Shown one piece after another: positions 6,924 to 15,046 of a stretch of 64,000 nt of DNA. Location: contig JAUNSG010000010.1 of assembly GCA_030539335.1 (NCBI GenBank), forward strand, positions 1-64,000, given 5' to 3'. Numbering within the stretch: the first letter of the stretch is position 1; each line of letters opens with the position of its first letter. A program made the translations under genes and the position numbers. The notes under the pieces are model-generated. The model saw only the letters and a list, made by a program, of their open reading frames with translations. It ran no database searches and was not told the origin of the DNA. Origin of the DNA: Eubacteriales bacterium (GTDB lineage Bacteria; Bacillota; Clostridia; Oscillospirales; Butyricicoccaceae).

Positions 6924-9206
6924 TCACTCCGACAGATACAGATTGACTTTCTTCTGGATTTCATTGACCGTAGTATCCAGATCCTGCGTGCCATCCAGAT
7001 AGGAGACACCCTGCTCTACGATAAGGTCACGAATCACACGATCGGTCATTGACGACTGCGTCAGACTTTCCAGTATCGCCGTCGTCGTGTCAATTTGTTC
7101 CTGGGTCATCGCGCGGTACCAAATTTCCAAAGTGTTTCCTTCTCCATCCATATATGTCGCTGCGCCGAGATCCTCCTCTTTGTTCATAACCTCCTCGCAG
7201 TTTGCTTCATATGAGGCGCGGTTGGTCGGGAATCCATTGTCCCATGCATCGCTGATCTCGCTGTCCAGCAGCATCCGGACAAATTGTTTCGCCGTCTCGG
7301 TATCTCCTCCGGAAACAATCCCTGTCATCAGATATGGGACAAACGTCAAAGCTTCCTCGTTGTCCGCAAGGGCAAACCCAGTATCCATCTGCTGCTGTGC
7401 GCTGTAAAGAAGCTGAATGTATCGCAGACCGCTCATCGTGCCGACGCCCATCTGTCCACATCCCGGGCCCTCTGCCAGCACTTGAAATAGATCCACGGAA
7501 CCAGATTTTACACTGTCTTCCTCCAGCCCGGTATCACCAGCCGCCTCGATCCGTTCATCATATCCGCTGTAATCATCCAGATCGTATAAACGCTTGGTCT
7601 GTTTCAGAAATTCCTTGAGTTTTTCACTGTTGATCTGCTCTCCGTCTGTCCACGAAGCGGAATTGACTTCCATGAGATAGACCAAAAACTTCTTTTTGTT
7701 GTAAACCGGAAGAACATTTGCCTGCTCTCCCTGCTCTGCGAGCTGCTCCGCCCGGTCCGCAATCGTTTCCAGACTGCCTCCTGCGGCGACGGTCTCCGTG
7801 TCTCCCACAATGACCGGGAACAAAAACCGAACCGGCATGACATACTGTTTTCCATCCTGACGGTAGGCGTCACGGATGTTGGTAAACACGCCATCCTCTT
7901 GCTCCACCTCATCGACAATGTCGCTGATATCTTCTAGGATCCCCTTTTCCACATAGCTATCCATCGGCAGGCCGTCCAGTATCAGGACATCCGGCCCATT
8001 TCCCGCTAAAATATTGGTATTGAGCAGCTTGACCGCATCCTCTGCGGTCACGCCGTCATCCCCCGTCATTCCGACTTCCAGCTTGACATACGTATCCGGG
8101 TTGCTCTTCTGGAACGCCGTCACCGTCTGCCGCAGCATCGTGGATTCCGTCAGGGAGTAGACTGTGATCACCTTTTCCGGTACCGACGAAATTGTGGCAT
8201 CGTATTCATAATGCAGCAGCCGCATCGCCACATCGCTGTCACAGATTGCGACAAAGAGATTTTCTGTGTCCAGCTGGACGATATTCAGGAAGCCCATACT
8301 GGTGTCACTGATCGAGCCAAGTGTTCCATCCACGAGCTGCTCGTTTACACTTCCGCCCTTCTGATGGGTGTAGATGCCCTCGTGATTGACAAACAAAATG
8401 CTGTCGTCCTCTCCGGAGCCAAATGCCATCGGTATACGCACTCCTTTTGTGGTCACGGCCAGCGACGCATACTCTGTGTTCTTGACCACATCATCCAGCG
8501 CTCCGTCCGTCTCCTCCTTCTCCCCGCTCTGCGTGCCGGCCAGCAGGACGCCATCCTTGTTCACCGCACACAACGTCTCTCCTGCTATGCCGAAATAGGG
8601 TGTGCTCACGCGGTCTCCCTGATAGGCGGAGAGGCATTTGCCTGTTTCCGGATCAATTTTTAACAAATCATAGTTGCCATCCACCACGAATAAGGTGCCG
8701 GATGCATCGCATGCGGCCTGTGCAATATAATTATACTCTCCATCTTCTCCGTCCGGCAGCGTGATTTGCTGCTCGCTTATCTCGCCCTCCGGAGACACCT
8801 GATACAACGTCTCAGTAACGGTTTCCTCGCCCCACTCCGACCGAATGATATATCCGGTGCTGTCCGGTGCAATCGCAGAATAATTAATGTATGATTCTTC
8901 TTCCTCCCAGTCGGTATCCATCGTCCAGACCGTCTCCCATGTCTGACCCAGATCCGTGCTGCGCAGCAGACAATAGGTGGTGTCTGTCGTTCCCCCCACT
9001 CCCAGGCTTCCATCGTCGAGCTTCGCAATGGTTTGCAGAGAAAATCCCTCCGGCAGCGCGATTTCTTTTTCCAGAAACCGTCCGGTCTCTTCTTTTGCAC
9101 TTCCATCCCCGTTGTTTCCACCGCAACCGGCCAGCATTCCGACTGCCAGTGCCGCCGCCAACAGCAGCGCAAGTATGCGGTTTTGTGTCCATCTCGTTCG
9201 TTTCAT
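6924..9206 (-). CDS. Lipoprotein: propeller-like N-terminal half fused to extracellular solute-binding domain (copy 2)
   Basis: 760 residues, a clear tandem paralogue of the next lipoprotein gene along its whole length. Shared blocks include LLRSTDLGQTWETV (Asp-box), FVNHEGIYTH, NPDTYVKLEVGMTGDDGV, DVLILDGLPMDSY and the C-terminal NEIQKK.NLYLSE. The lipobox is MLAGC. I chose the ATG at 9206, 9 bases after GGAAGGGG; an in-frame TTG two codons earlier is possible. It has its own operator-type promoter, and so does copy 1, so the two may be expressed in different ratios. Two full binding proteins for one permease pair suggest related but different ligands, or a sensing role. Confidence 0.82.
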   Translation of the reverse strand: MKRTRWTQNRILALLLAAALAVGMLAGCGGNNGDGSAKEETGRFLEKEIALPEGFSLQTIAKLDDGSLGVGGTTDTTYCLLRSTDLGQTWETVWTMDTDWEEEESYINYSAIAPDSTGYIIRSEWGEETVTETLYQVSPEGEISEQQITLPDGEDGEYNYIAQAACDASGTLFVVDGNYDLLKIDPETGKCLSAYQGDRVSTPYFGIAGETLCAVNKDGVLLAGTQSGEKEETDGALDDVVKNTEYASLAVTTKGVRIPMAFGSGEDDSILFVNHEGIYTHQKGGSVNEQLVDGTLGSISDTSMGFLNIVQLDTENLFVAICDSDVAMRLLHYEYDATISSVPEKVITVYSLTESTMLRQTVTAFQKSNPDTYVKLEVGMTGDDGVTAEDAVKLLNTNILAGNGPDVLILDGLPMDSYVEKGILEDISDIVDEVEQEDGVFTNIRDAYRQDGKQYVMPVRFLFPVIVGDTETVAAGGSLETIADRAEQLAEQGEQANVLPVYNKKKFLVYLMEVNSASWTDGEQINSEKLKEFLKQTKRLYDLDDYSGYDERIEAAGDTGLEEDSVKSGSVDLFQVLAEGPGCGQMGVGTMSGLRYIQLLYSAQQQMDTGFALADNEEALTFVPYLMTGIVSGGDTETAKQFVRMLLDSEISDAWDNGFPTNRASYEANCEEVMNKEEDLGAATYMDGEGNTLEIWYRAMTQEQIDTTTAILESLTQSSMTDRVIRDLIVEQGVSYLDGTQDLDTTVNEIQKKVNLYLSE

Positions 9207-9242
9207 ACACAATTTCCCCTTCCATATCCATATTTTGAATAT

Positions 9243-9297
9243 ATTGTATCAAACAAATCTTTAAATTTTCTAAGAATTCCCTTTAAACTCTCTTTAA
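9243..9297 (-). promoter_or_regulatory. Promoter with 11-bp-spaced TTAAAG repeats upstream of lipoprotein copy 2
   Basis: Read on the minus strand: -10 TACAAT at 9243-9248. TTAAAG is at 9259-9264 (10 bp from the -10), followed at exact 11-bp steps by TCTTAG (9270), TTAAAG (9281) and TTAAAG (9292). No -35 consensus is present. Geometry and sequence match the promoter of copy 1. Confidence 0.75.
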
Positions 9298-9307
9298 TTT
9301 TTCTATT

Positions 9308-9340
9308 TTAAAGATTACTTTAAGATAGATATGCTATAAT
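9308..9340 (+). promoter_or_regulatory. Promoter of the response regulator/kinase pair with the same repeats
   Basis: TTAAAG at 9308-9313, five bases, TTTAAG at 9319-9324, ten bases, then -10 TATAAT at 9335-9340. The spacing equals that of the two lipoprotein promoters on the other strand, which suggests autoregulation by the encoded response regulator. Confidence 0.75.
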
Positions 9341-9362
9341 GCAAGCAACAGGAGGTATCACT

Positions 9363-10043
9363 ATGCAGATATTATTGATTGAGGACGATGTCAGTCTGTG
9401 CGATACGCTGCGCTTCCAGCTCAAACAGGAACAGCACACCGTCGATGTTTGTCACGATGGCAGTGACGGGCTGGATCTGTTTTTGCAGGACAGCTATGAT
9501 CTCGTTCTGCTCGACCGGATGCTGCCGAACAAGAGCGGTCTGACGATTCTAAAGACGGCACGCAAGGCGGGCATCCAAACCCCGGTCATCGTCATCACTG
9601 CACTCGGCGAGCTGTATGACCGTGTGGAAGGGCTGGACAGCGGCGCCGACGATTACATTACAAAACCGTTTGCATTTGAAGAGCTGATGGCACGCATCCG
9701 GTCTCTCGGCAGGCGAAGTGGGAAATGGACCAGCTCTTCCCTGCTTGCCCTCGGTGATATCCAGTATGACTGCGACCTGCGTCAATTGACCGGCCCTCAA
9801 ACGAGCATCCAGCTCTCCGGGCGGGAAGGGCGGCTGCTTGAGGTGTTTTTGCGCAGTCCGGACACCGTACTGCGGCGCATGGTTCTGCTTGCCCGCGTGT
9901 GGGGCTCCGATGCGGAAGTCGAAGAGAGCAATCTGGATACTTACATCCACTATCTGCGCAAGCGGCTTCGCTATGTCGGCAGCGCTTTTGCCCTAAAGAC
10001 CGTGCGCGGGGTCGGATATCTGTTGGAAGCCGGCCATGTTTAA
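9363..10043 (+). CDS. OmpR/PhoB-family response regulator
   Basis: 226 residues. Receiver domain with acidic pocket (IEDD, residues 6-9), phospho-acceptor Asp51 in LVLLDRMLP and conserved Lys in YITKPFAFEEL. The C-terminal winged helix ends with the typical YIHYLRKRLRY...KTVRGVGYLL. A strong AGGAGG lies 9 bases before the ATG at 9363; an earlier in-frame ATG would lie upstream of this site. It overlaps the kinase gene by 8 bases. The divergent position and shared repeats suggest it controls the lipoprotein and transport genes and itself. Confidence 0.93.
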   Translation: MQILLIEDDVSLCDTLRFQLKQEQHTVDVCHDGSDGLDLFLQDSYDLVLLDRMLPNKSGLTILKTARKAGIQTPVIVITALGELYDRVEGLDSGADDYITKPFAFEELMARIRSLGRRSGKWTSSSLLALGDIQYDCDLRQLTGPQTSIQLSGREGRLLEVFLRSPDTVLRRMVLLARVWGSDAEVEESNLDTYIHYLRKRLRYVGSAFALKTVRGVGYLLEAGHV

Positions 10044-11331
10044 GCAATTACACATCCGTTTGACCGTATTTTTTACCCTGGTCACCAGTCTCATCTTCCT
10101 GCTGCTCACCGGTGTATGCCTGCATTTTGCCGAAAGCAGCATCCGACAGAGCAGCTATACCTCTTTTCTCACCCGATTAAACTCCGTGATCGTACATTTG
10201 CAGGAGCAGGACAGCATTTCCCACCAATGGCTCAACCAGATCCAGCAGGGCAATGTATTTCGCCTGTATCTCTATGACAACGGTATCCCCCTGGCCTATC
10301 AAGACTATCACTCATCCGAGGAAGAGGAAGCGCTGGTGCAGGAGGTCGCCGCATATGCCAAGAAGACCTACAACATCGATATTTTTAATCCGGCCTATCT
10401 GCATATCACTTCCCACACGGAGTTTTCCTTTGCGCCGTCGTCCGGTCAGCAATACGAAGTATCCGTCGGTATTGTCCCCAACACCAACGGCTCACTGAGC
10501 TTTCTCGTATTGTCCTCCCGGGCTGAGCAAAATCGGCATCTTACCCGTCTCCGCTGTATTGTCGGCACAGCGGACCTGTGTGCGATTCTTGCGCTCGCCG
10601 TGTTCGCATGGCGGTTCACGGCTCATCTTCTTGTGCCACTGTCGGAAAATCAGAAAAAACAGATGCATTTTATTGCATCCGCTTCCCATGAGCTGCGCAC
10701 CCCGTTGTCTGTGCTTCTGTCCGGATTGGAGTCCATCGCCAAAACGCGCGACCCAGACAAGCAGGCGCATTTCATCCATCTGATGACCACGGAGGGACAC
10801 CGCATGCAGCATCTGATCGACGATATGCTGCTGCTTGCAAACGCGGATTCCAAAACGCTTCCTGTGAGCCGGAAGCCGCAGCAGCCGGACGAGCTGCTCT
10901 TGCACGTCTATGAGGCTTTTGAGCCCCTCGCACAGCAGAAGAATATTTCGTTTTCGTTGTCGTTGCCCGAAGCATTGCTGCCGGACTGCCTTTGCGACCG
11001 GGAGCGAATGATCCAGGTATTTTCCATCCTGACGGACAACGCGCTGTGCTATACCCCAGCCGGCGGAACCATCACATTATCGCTTTTGGACCGGGCTCAT
11101 GTATTTGAATTCCGCTTCTGTGACACCGGATGCGGCATATCAGACGAACAAAAATCCATGATTTTCGAGCGCTTTTACCGCGCGGATGCGGCACACAGCG
11201 ACAAAAGTCATTTTGGCCTCGGCCTGTGCATCGCCAAAGAGCTTGTAACGGCACAGGGAGGAAAAATCCGGGTCGAAGATGCACCCGGAGGCGGTTCATG
11301 CTTTGTCGTGACGCTGCCGCACCCACAGTAG
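10036..11331 (+). CDS. Membrane sensor histidine kinase
   Basis: 431 residues. Membrane segments at about 8-30 and 172-196 enclose an extracytoplasmic sensor of about 140 residues. The HisKA domain contains SASHELRTPLSV (phospho-His218), and the HATPase domain shows N (ILTDNALCYTPAG), G1 (DTGCGIS) and G2 (HFGLGL) boxes. No separate HAMP domain is evident between the second membrane segment and the HisKA. It is translationally coupled to the response regulator. Its stimulus may be linked to the solute-binding lipoproteins encoded divergently, by analogy with binding-protein-assisted sensing; this is inference. Confidence 0.92.
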   Translation: MFKQLHIRLTVFFTLVTSLIFLLLTGVCLHFAESSIRQSSYTSFLTRLNSVIVHLQEQDSISHQWLNQIQQGNVFRLYLYDNGIPLAYQDYHSSEEEEALVQEVAAYAKKTYNIDIFNPAYLHITSHTEFSFAPSSGQQYEVSVGIVPNTNGSLSFLVLSSRAEQNRHLTRLRCIVGTADLCAILALAVFAWRFTAHLLVPLSENQKKQMHFIASASHELRTPLSVLLSGLESIAKTRDPDKQAHFIHLMTTEGHRMQHLIDDMLLLANADSKTLPVSRKPQQPDELLLHVYEAFEPLAQQKNISFSLSLPEALLPDCLCDRERMIQVFSILTDNALCYTPAGGTITLSLLDRAHVFEFRFCDTGCGISDEQKSMIFERFYRADAAHSDKSHFGLGLCIAKELVTAQGGKIRVEDAPGGGSCFVVTLPHPQ

Positions 11332-11344
11332 AGGAATAGAAAAT

Positions 11345-11388
11345 GCTTGTTCCGTTCCCAGATTCTGGTGTTCGGAACAAGCTTTCTT
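11345..11388 (+). terminator. Terminator of the two-component operon
   Basis: A 10-bp stem (GCTTGTTCCG at 11345-11354 with 11373-11382) closed by an 18-base loop is followed by TTTCTT. It lies 14 bases after the kinase stop. Confidence 0.75.
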
Positions 11389-11445
11389 ATGTCAAGCCCA
11401 CACTGGCGGTCAAAATTATTCCTCTGTCCGCCTGGAATCTTCCCT

Positions 11446-11473
11446 TTGATTTTCCGCAGTAATGTGCTATACT
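11446..11473 (+). promoter_or_regulatory. Sigma-A promoter of the DUF4364 gene
   Basis: TTGATT (11446-11451), 16-bp spacer, TATACT (11468-11473), about 28 bases before the start codon. Confidence 0.7.
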
Positions 11474-11501
11474 AAATTTATTCCTGCTGTGAGGTGACAT
11501 T

Positions 11502-12038
11502 ATGATTCGTTATGGTTTTATCCGTACCAAAGATGAGATTAAGTTTTTATTGCTGACCTGTATGACCTATTTGCCATTTCCAGTATCTTATGATGCCATT
11601 GTCGACATCTGCACCTGGTGTGATGACGGTTTTGGTTACTTCGAATTGACGGAAGCCTTTTCCGAGCTTCTGGAATCCGACCATGTGGACCGGCTCACCG
11701 GCGATTCCGATGACCTGTTTTCCATCACAGAAAAGGGACGCGAAACCGCTCAGGTATTTGCCACCCGGCTTCCCTATACCGTTCGCGAATCCGCAGAATT
11801 GTCCGCCCTCCGCGTCATCCGCAAGATTCGCCGCGATGCCCAGGTAACGGCTCATACGGAAAAACGGGACGAGAAGGATTACGTGGTCACCTTAGAAATG
11901 AAGGATGTCTTCTCGATTCAGATGAATGTAGTCAGTGAGTCACAGGCTTCTCTGCTGGAGCAGAATTTCAAGAAGCATGCGGAGAACATCTATCAGGATC
12001 TGCTCTCTACTCTGACCCGAAATTACGACGAGGAATAA
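11502..12038 (+). CDS. DUF4364 family protein (winged-helix-like)
   Basis: 178 residues matching the DUF4364 family of Clostridia: N-terminal IRTKDEIKFLLLTCM and a helix-turn-helix-like region including LLESDHVDRL...FSITEKGRETAQ, resembling the wing of a PadR/MarR-type fold. The second half is mixed alpha/beta (VVTLEMKDVFSIQMNVVSE). The exact role is unknown; a DNA-binding or regulatory function is inferred from the ITEKG pattern. It has its own promoter and a GAGGTG ribosome-binding site. A short hairpin separates it from the EamA gene downstream. Confidence 0.8.
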   Translation: MIRYGFIRTKDEIKFLLLTCMTYLPFPVSYDAIVDICTWCDDGFGYFELTEAFSELLESDHVDRLTGDSDDLFSITEKGRETAQVFATRLPYTVRESAELSALRVIRKIRRDAQVTAHTEKRDEKDYVVTLEMKDVFSIQMNVVSESQASLLEQNFKKHAENIYQDLLSTLTRNYDEE

Positions 12039-12047
12039 ATGTGCACG

Positions 12048-12073
12048 AAAGGACGGGACTTCCCGTCTTTTCT
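12048..12073 (+). terminator. Short hairpin with T-run after the DUF4364 gene
   Basis: A 10-bp stem with one G-T pair (12048-12057 with 12062-12071, loop ACTT) runs into TTTTCTT. It may end or attenuate transcription before the EamA gene, whose start lies 35 bases further on. Confidence 0.7.
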
Positions 12074-12107
12074 TATGATAATCCAAAAGAAAGGAACGAA
12101 TTCTCCC

Positions 12108-12971
12108 ATGTCCCAAAAAAGCAAAGGCATTCTGTTTATCGTCATGTCTGCCTTTTTCTTCGCGCTGATGAACCTGTTTGTCAAGCTCTCCGGCGATCTC
12201 CCATCCATGCAGAAGAGTTTCTTCCGCAATCTGGTCGCGTTAATCTTTGCACTGGTCATCCTTCTGCGCTCGGAAGAAAAATTTGCCTTCCATAGAAAAA
12301 ATCTGCCGATCCTGTTTGCACGCTCGATCTTTGGTACCATCGGTATTTTGTGCAACTACTATGCAGTCACCCATCTTCTGCTTCCGGATGCCTCCATGCT
12401 CGGCAAGCTCTCCCCGTTCTTTGCCATTTTGGTGTCCTATCTCTACCTGAAAGAGAAAGTCACACCGATGCAGGCGGGTTCGGTCGTGATTGCGTTCATC
12501 GGTGCGCTGTTCATCATCAAACCGGGCTTTACGGCCTTTACTCAATTTTTCCCGTGTATTATCGGCGCTCTCGGTGGCCTCGGCGCCGGTACCGCCTACA
12601 CGATGGTACGCAAACTGAGTTTAAACGGAGAACGCGGACCGTTCATCGTCTTTTTCTTCTCGACCTTTTCCTGTCTGTTCTGCCTTCCCTATCTGCTGCT
12701 CTTCTACGCACCGATGTCGCCCTACCAGCTCGCCATGCTGCTCTGTGCCGGTCTGGCAGCATCCGGCGGACAATTTTCCGTCACCGCCGCCTATTCCAAT
12801 GCACCTGCCCGCGAATTGTCCATCTACGATTACTCTCAGGTCATTTTCGCGGCAATCATGGAGCTGATGTTCTTCCAACAGCTTCCGGACGTCTGGAGCG
12901 TTGTCGGGTATATCATCATCTGTGGCATCTCCATCTTCATGTTCTTTTACAACAGACGGCAGCCGGCGTAA
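12108..12971 (+). CDS. EamA/DMT-superfamily transporter
   Basis: 287 residues with ten predicted membrane segments in two EamA repeats (first starts GILFIVMSAFFFALMNLFVKL; second around FPCIIGALGGLGAGTAYTMVRKLS). Members export or import amino acids, nucleotides or other metabolites; the substrate cannot be told here. I took the ATG at 12108 (MSQKSKG) because the preceding codons are charged and overlap the upstream hairpin; an ATG at 12075 is an alternative. The ribosome-binding site is AAGAAAGGA, somewhat distant. Confidence 0.85.
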   Translation: MSQKSKGILFIVMSAFFFALMNLFVKLSGDLPSMQKSFFRNLVALIFALVILLRSEEKFAFHRKNLPILFARSIFGTIGILCNYYAVTHLLLPDASMLGKLSPFFAILVSYLYLKEKVTPMQAGSVVIAFIGALFIIKPGFTAFTQFFPCIIGALGGLGAGTAYTMVRKLSLNGERGPFIVFFFSTFSCLFCLPYLLLFYAPMSPYQLAMLLCAGLAASGGQFSVTAAYSNAPARELSIYDYSQVIFAAIMELMFFQQLPDVWSVVGYIIICGISIFMFFYNRRQPA

Positions 12972-13002
12972 CGTGAGACCGAAGCAATCCAATTCCTATG
13001 AA

Positions 13003-13034
13003 AATGCTCCCTTTTCCATCGAAAAGGGAGCATT
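13003..13034. terminator. Bidirectional terminator between converging genes
   Basis: A 13-bp perfect stem (AATGCTCCCTTTT, 13003-13015 with 13022-13034). On the minus strand it is followed by TTTTCATAGG. It sits between the converging EamA and alkyltransferase-like genes and probably also ends the cobalamin operon transcript. Confidence 0.75.
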
Positions 13035-13081
13035 CTATATATCCAAAAGTAATTTTCCAAATAACATTGCAGACATTGGCT

Positions 13082-13876
13082 TCATGTTTTCCTTCGCAAT
13101 TCCTCGATTTCCAGATCGACAAACCGCGCGATCATCTCCCGATACAGAGCTTCCATCATATCCGGATCCGCTCCATATTCTTCGGCGCGATTCCGGACCT
13201 TTTGGATCACGGCGGCTTCACGCGCGGGCACTCTGACGCCCTCTTCCTCATTCTTAAAGGAAACCACTTGCATCACGTATTTTCCCCGTTCTGCAATCAA
13301 TTTCACGATTTCTTCATCGATTCGGTCAATCTGTTTTCTCACTTCTTCTAAACTATCGCATTTGATCATTTTCTGCAAACTCCAATCTTTTGAATCATCA
13401 TCCAATGCAAACAAAACCTTTTCATACTCTTTTACATAATATCGAATGTTCTTCCTGCCCTTTTGAATGATGCTGTGTCCCTCGGCCTCCAACCTTTCTT
13501 TTTGTGCTTCGACACCACCGGGATACTTGGGGTTGAGTTCCCCATCCGCTTTTAACGTCCTCCAATAGGGCGTTTTGTCCTGCTCCCGCTGATGGCTTGC
13601 CCAAGCTGCGATGGATACAAAAATTCCGGCGGTAATCGGTTCCGTAAAATCTGCGCCGTGTTTGCGGGCAAAAAATTCTCTGATTTTCCCAACCGTGATC
13701 ACCTTGCCATAAGGAATGCGTTTCATGACTGCGTCATACGCAATCGGCGGGGCAAAGTACATCTGGTCTCCACCATATTTCTCAATGCTCTTGCGATCGG
13801 TAATCGTTTGAACCTTCGGCATATCCTTGTTGTCATGCAGCATTGCATTAAAATCTTTTTTGTCTTCCTTTGCCAT
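13082..13876 (-). CDS. Alkyltransferase-like (MGMT-family) protein fused to chorismate mutase
   Basis: 264 residues, two domains. Residues about 30-140 form an MGMT-type DNA-binding fold (IPYGKVITVGKIREFF...GIFVSIAAWASHQRE). The usual PCHR active-site motif is replaced by PYWR, so the alkyl-accepting cysteine is absent, as in ATL proteins that flag alkylated bases. From about residue 170 an AroQ-type chorismate mutase follows (EVRKQIDRIDEEIVKLIAERGKYV...VPAREAAVIQKVRNRAEEYG...MEALYREMI), which in general converts chorismate to prephenate. The ATG at 13876 has AGGAGG 8 bases upstream. It lies downstream of the cobalamin operon and GNAT, with no obvious terminator between. Confidence 0.82.
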   Translation of the reverse strand: MAKEDKKDFNAMLHDNKDMPKVQTITDRKSIEKYGGDQMYFAPPIAYDAVMKRIPYGKVITVGKIREFFARKHGADFTEPITAGIFVSIAAWASHQREQDKTPYWRTLKADGELNPKYPGGVEAQKERLEAEGHSIIQKGRKNIRYYVKEYEKVLFALDDDSKDWSLQKMIKCDSLEEVRKQIDRIDEEIVKLIAERGKYVMQVVSFKNEEEGVRVPAREAAVIQKVRNRAEEYGADPDMMEALYREMIARFVDLEIEELRRKT

Positions 13877-13939
13877 ATCCTGCACCTCCTGCCATAAGCA
13901 TACCCGAATTCCTCCAGCATTGCAATGAGACAGTTTTCT

Positions 13940-14371
13940 TTATTTCTCCAATTCTTTGGAGAATTTAAAGTGGGAATGCTGCATCCCTTGCCGGGAATAA
14001 AACCGGTGTGCATCCCTTCTTCGCTGGTTGCAGTCCACCTCCATCTGTCGGCAGCCTCTCTCCTGCGCAATCCGGCAGGCCCGTGCGAACAGCTCTTTCC
14101 CCACCCCTTTGTTTCGCTCCTCTTCCGTGATCGAAAATTCCAGGATTTCGGCTACCTTTTCTTCATGATGCAATTGCTCTTCCAACCGAAGATTTAACAT
14201 CCCAATCACATCCCCACCGCGTTCACAGACCAGACAATAATAGCGCTTGTCCTGTAATTGTGCCAAATAAATTCGTTCAAAATTGGCATACGGCAATACG
14301 TTCTGTTCCAGTTCACAAATCAGGCGGTAAACCGCAGAACAATCCTTTTCTGTGCTCTTCCGATACTGCAT
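13940..14371 (-). CDS. GNAT-family N-acetyltransferase
   Basis: 143 residues with the GNAT acetyl-CoA site (ILEFSITEEERNKGVGKELFARACRIA) and the C-terminal pattern FYSRQGMQHSHFKFSKEL. Its start is only three bases after the cbiC stop, so it is probably co-transcribed with the cobalamin operon, although no role in B12 synthesis is known for it. The substrate is unknown. Confidence 0.87.
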   Translation of the reverse strand: MQYRKSTEKDCSAVYRLICELEQNVLPYANFERIYLAQLQDKRYYCLVCERGGDVIGMLNLRLEEQLHHEEKVAEILEFSITEEERNKGVGKELFARACRIAQERGCRQMEVDCNQRRRDAHRFYSRQGMQHSHFKFSKELEK

Positions 14372-14374
14372 GTT

Positions 14375-15046
14375 TTATCCCTGCCAGCCGCGCGCCGAAG
14401 GGTCCAGCATATCCGCCGCCGAATACAGCAGCGCATTGCACACCGCCGCCGCGATCGTGCTTCCTCCTTTTCGCCCCATCGCTGCAATTGCCGGAACATC
14501 ATATGTCTCACAGGCCGAGAACAGTTCTTCCTTGCTCTCCACAACATTTACAAAACCGACCGGCACGGCGACAACCAGCGATGGACGCAGGCCGTCCCGA
14601 ATCAATTCGGACAAGCGGATGAGCGCTGTCGGTGCATTGCCAACCGCAAAAACCGCATCCGGGTACTGCTGTGCCGCATATGTCATGGATGCCACTGCCC
14701 GGGTCGTTCCCTCCCTCTTTGCCAGTTCGGCAATGGCAGGTTCCGCCATAAAGCAATGCACTTCACCGCCAAAGCGCTGCAATGCCAGCTTGCTGACGCC
14801 GGCGCGGGTCATGTTGGTATCGGTCACAATTCCAACCCCGTTTCGCAGCGCCTGCATACCGCGCATAACCGCATTGGGAGTGAACCGGAGGGTCTCCGCA
14901 TACTCAAAATCCGCTGTCGTATGAATCACACGGCGGACAACTGCCTGATGCTCCTGCGGCACTGCAATGCCGCGATCGTGCATCTCCTGTGCGATAATGC
15001 GCATACTTGTGCGCTCAATATCCGCAGGCAGTGTGTGTTTCCTCAT
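14375..15046 (-). CDS. cbiC: Cobalt-precorrin-8 methylmutase
   Basis: 223 residues. CbiC moves the C11 methyl to C12 to give cobyrinic acid, late in corrin ring formation. Visible family features: the catalytic-His region [49 protein letters not shown] and [17 protein letters not shown]. The start overlaps the cbiP stop by four bases. It is the last cobalamin gene of the operon. Confidence 0.95.
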   Translation of the reverse strand: MRKHTLPADIERTSMRIIAQEMHDRGIAVPQEHQAVVRRVIHTTADFEYAETLRFTPNAVMRGMQALRNGVGIVTDTNMTRAGVSKLALQRFGGEVHCFMAEPAIAELAKREGTTRAVASMTYAAQQYPDAVFAVGNAPTALIRLSELIRDGLRPSLVVAVPVGFVNVVESKEELFSACETYDVPAIAAMGRKGGSTIAAAVCNALLYSAADMLDPSARGWQG

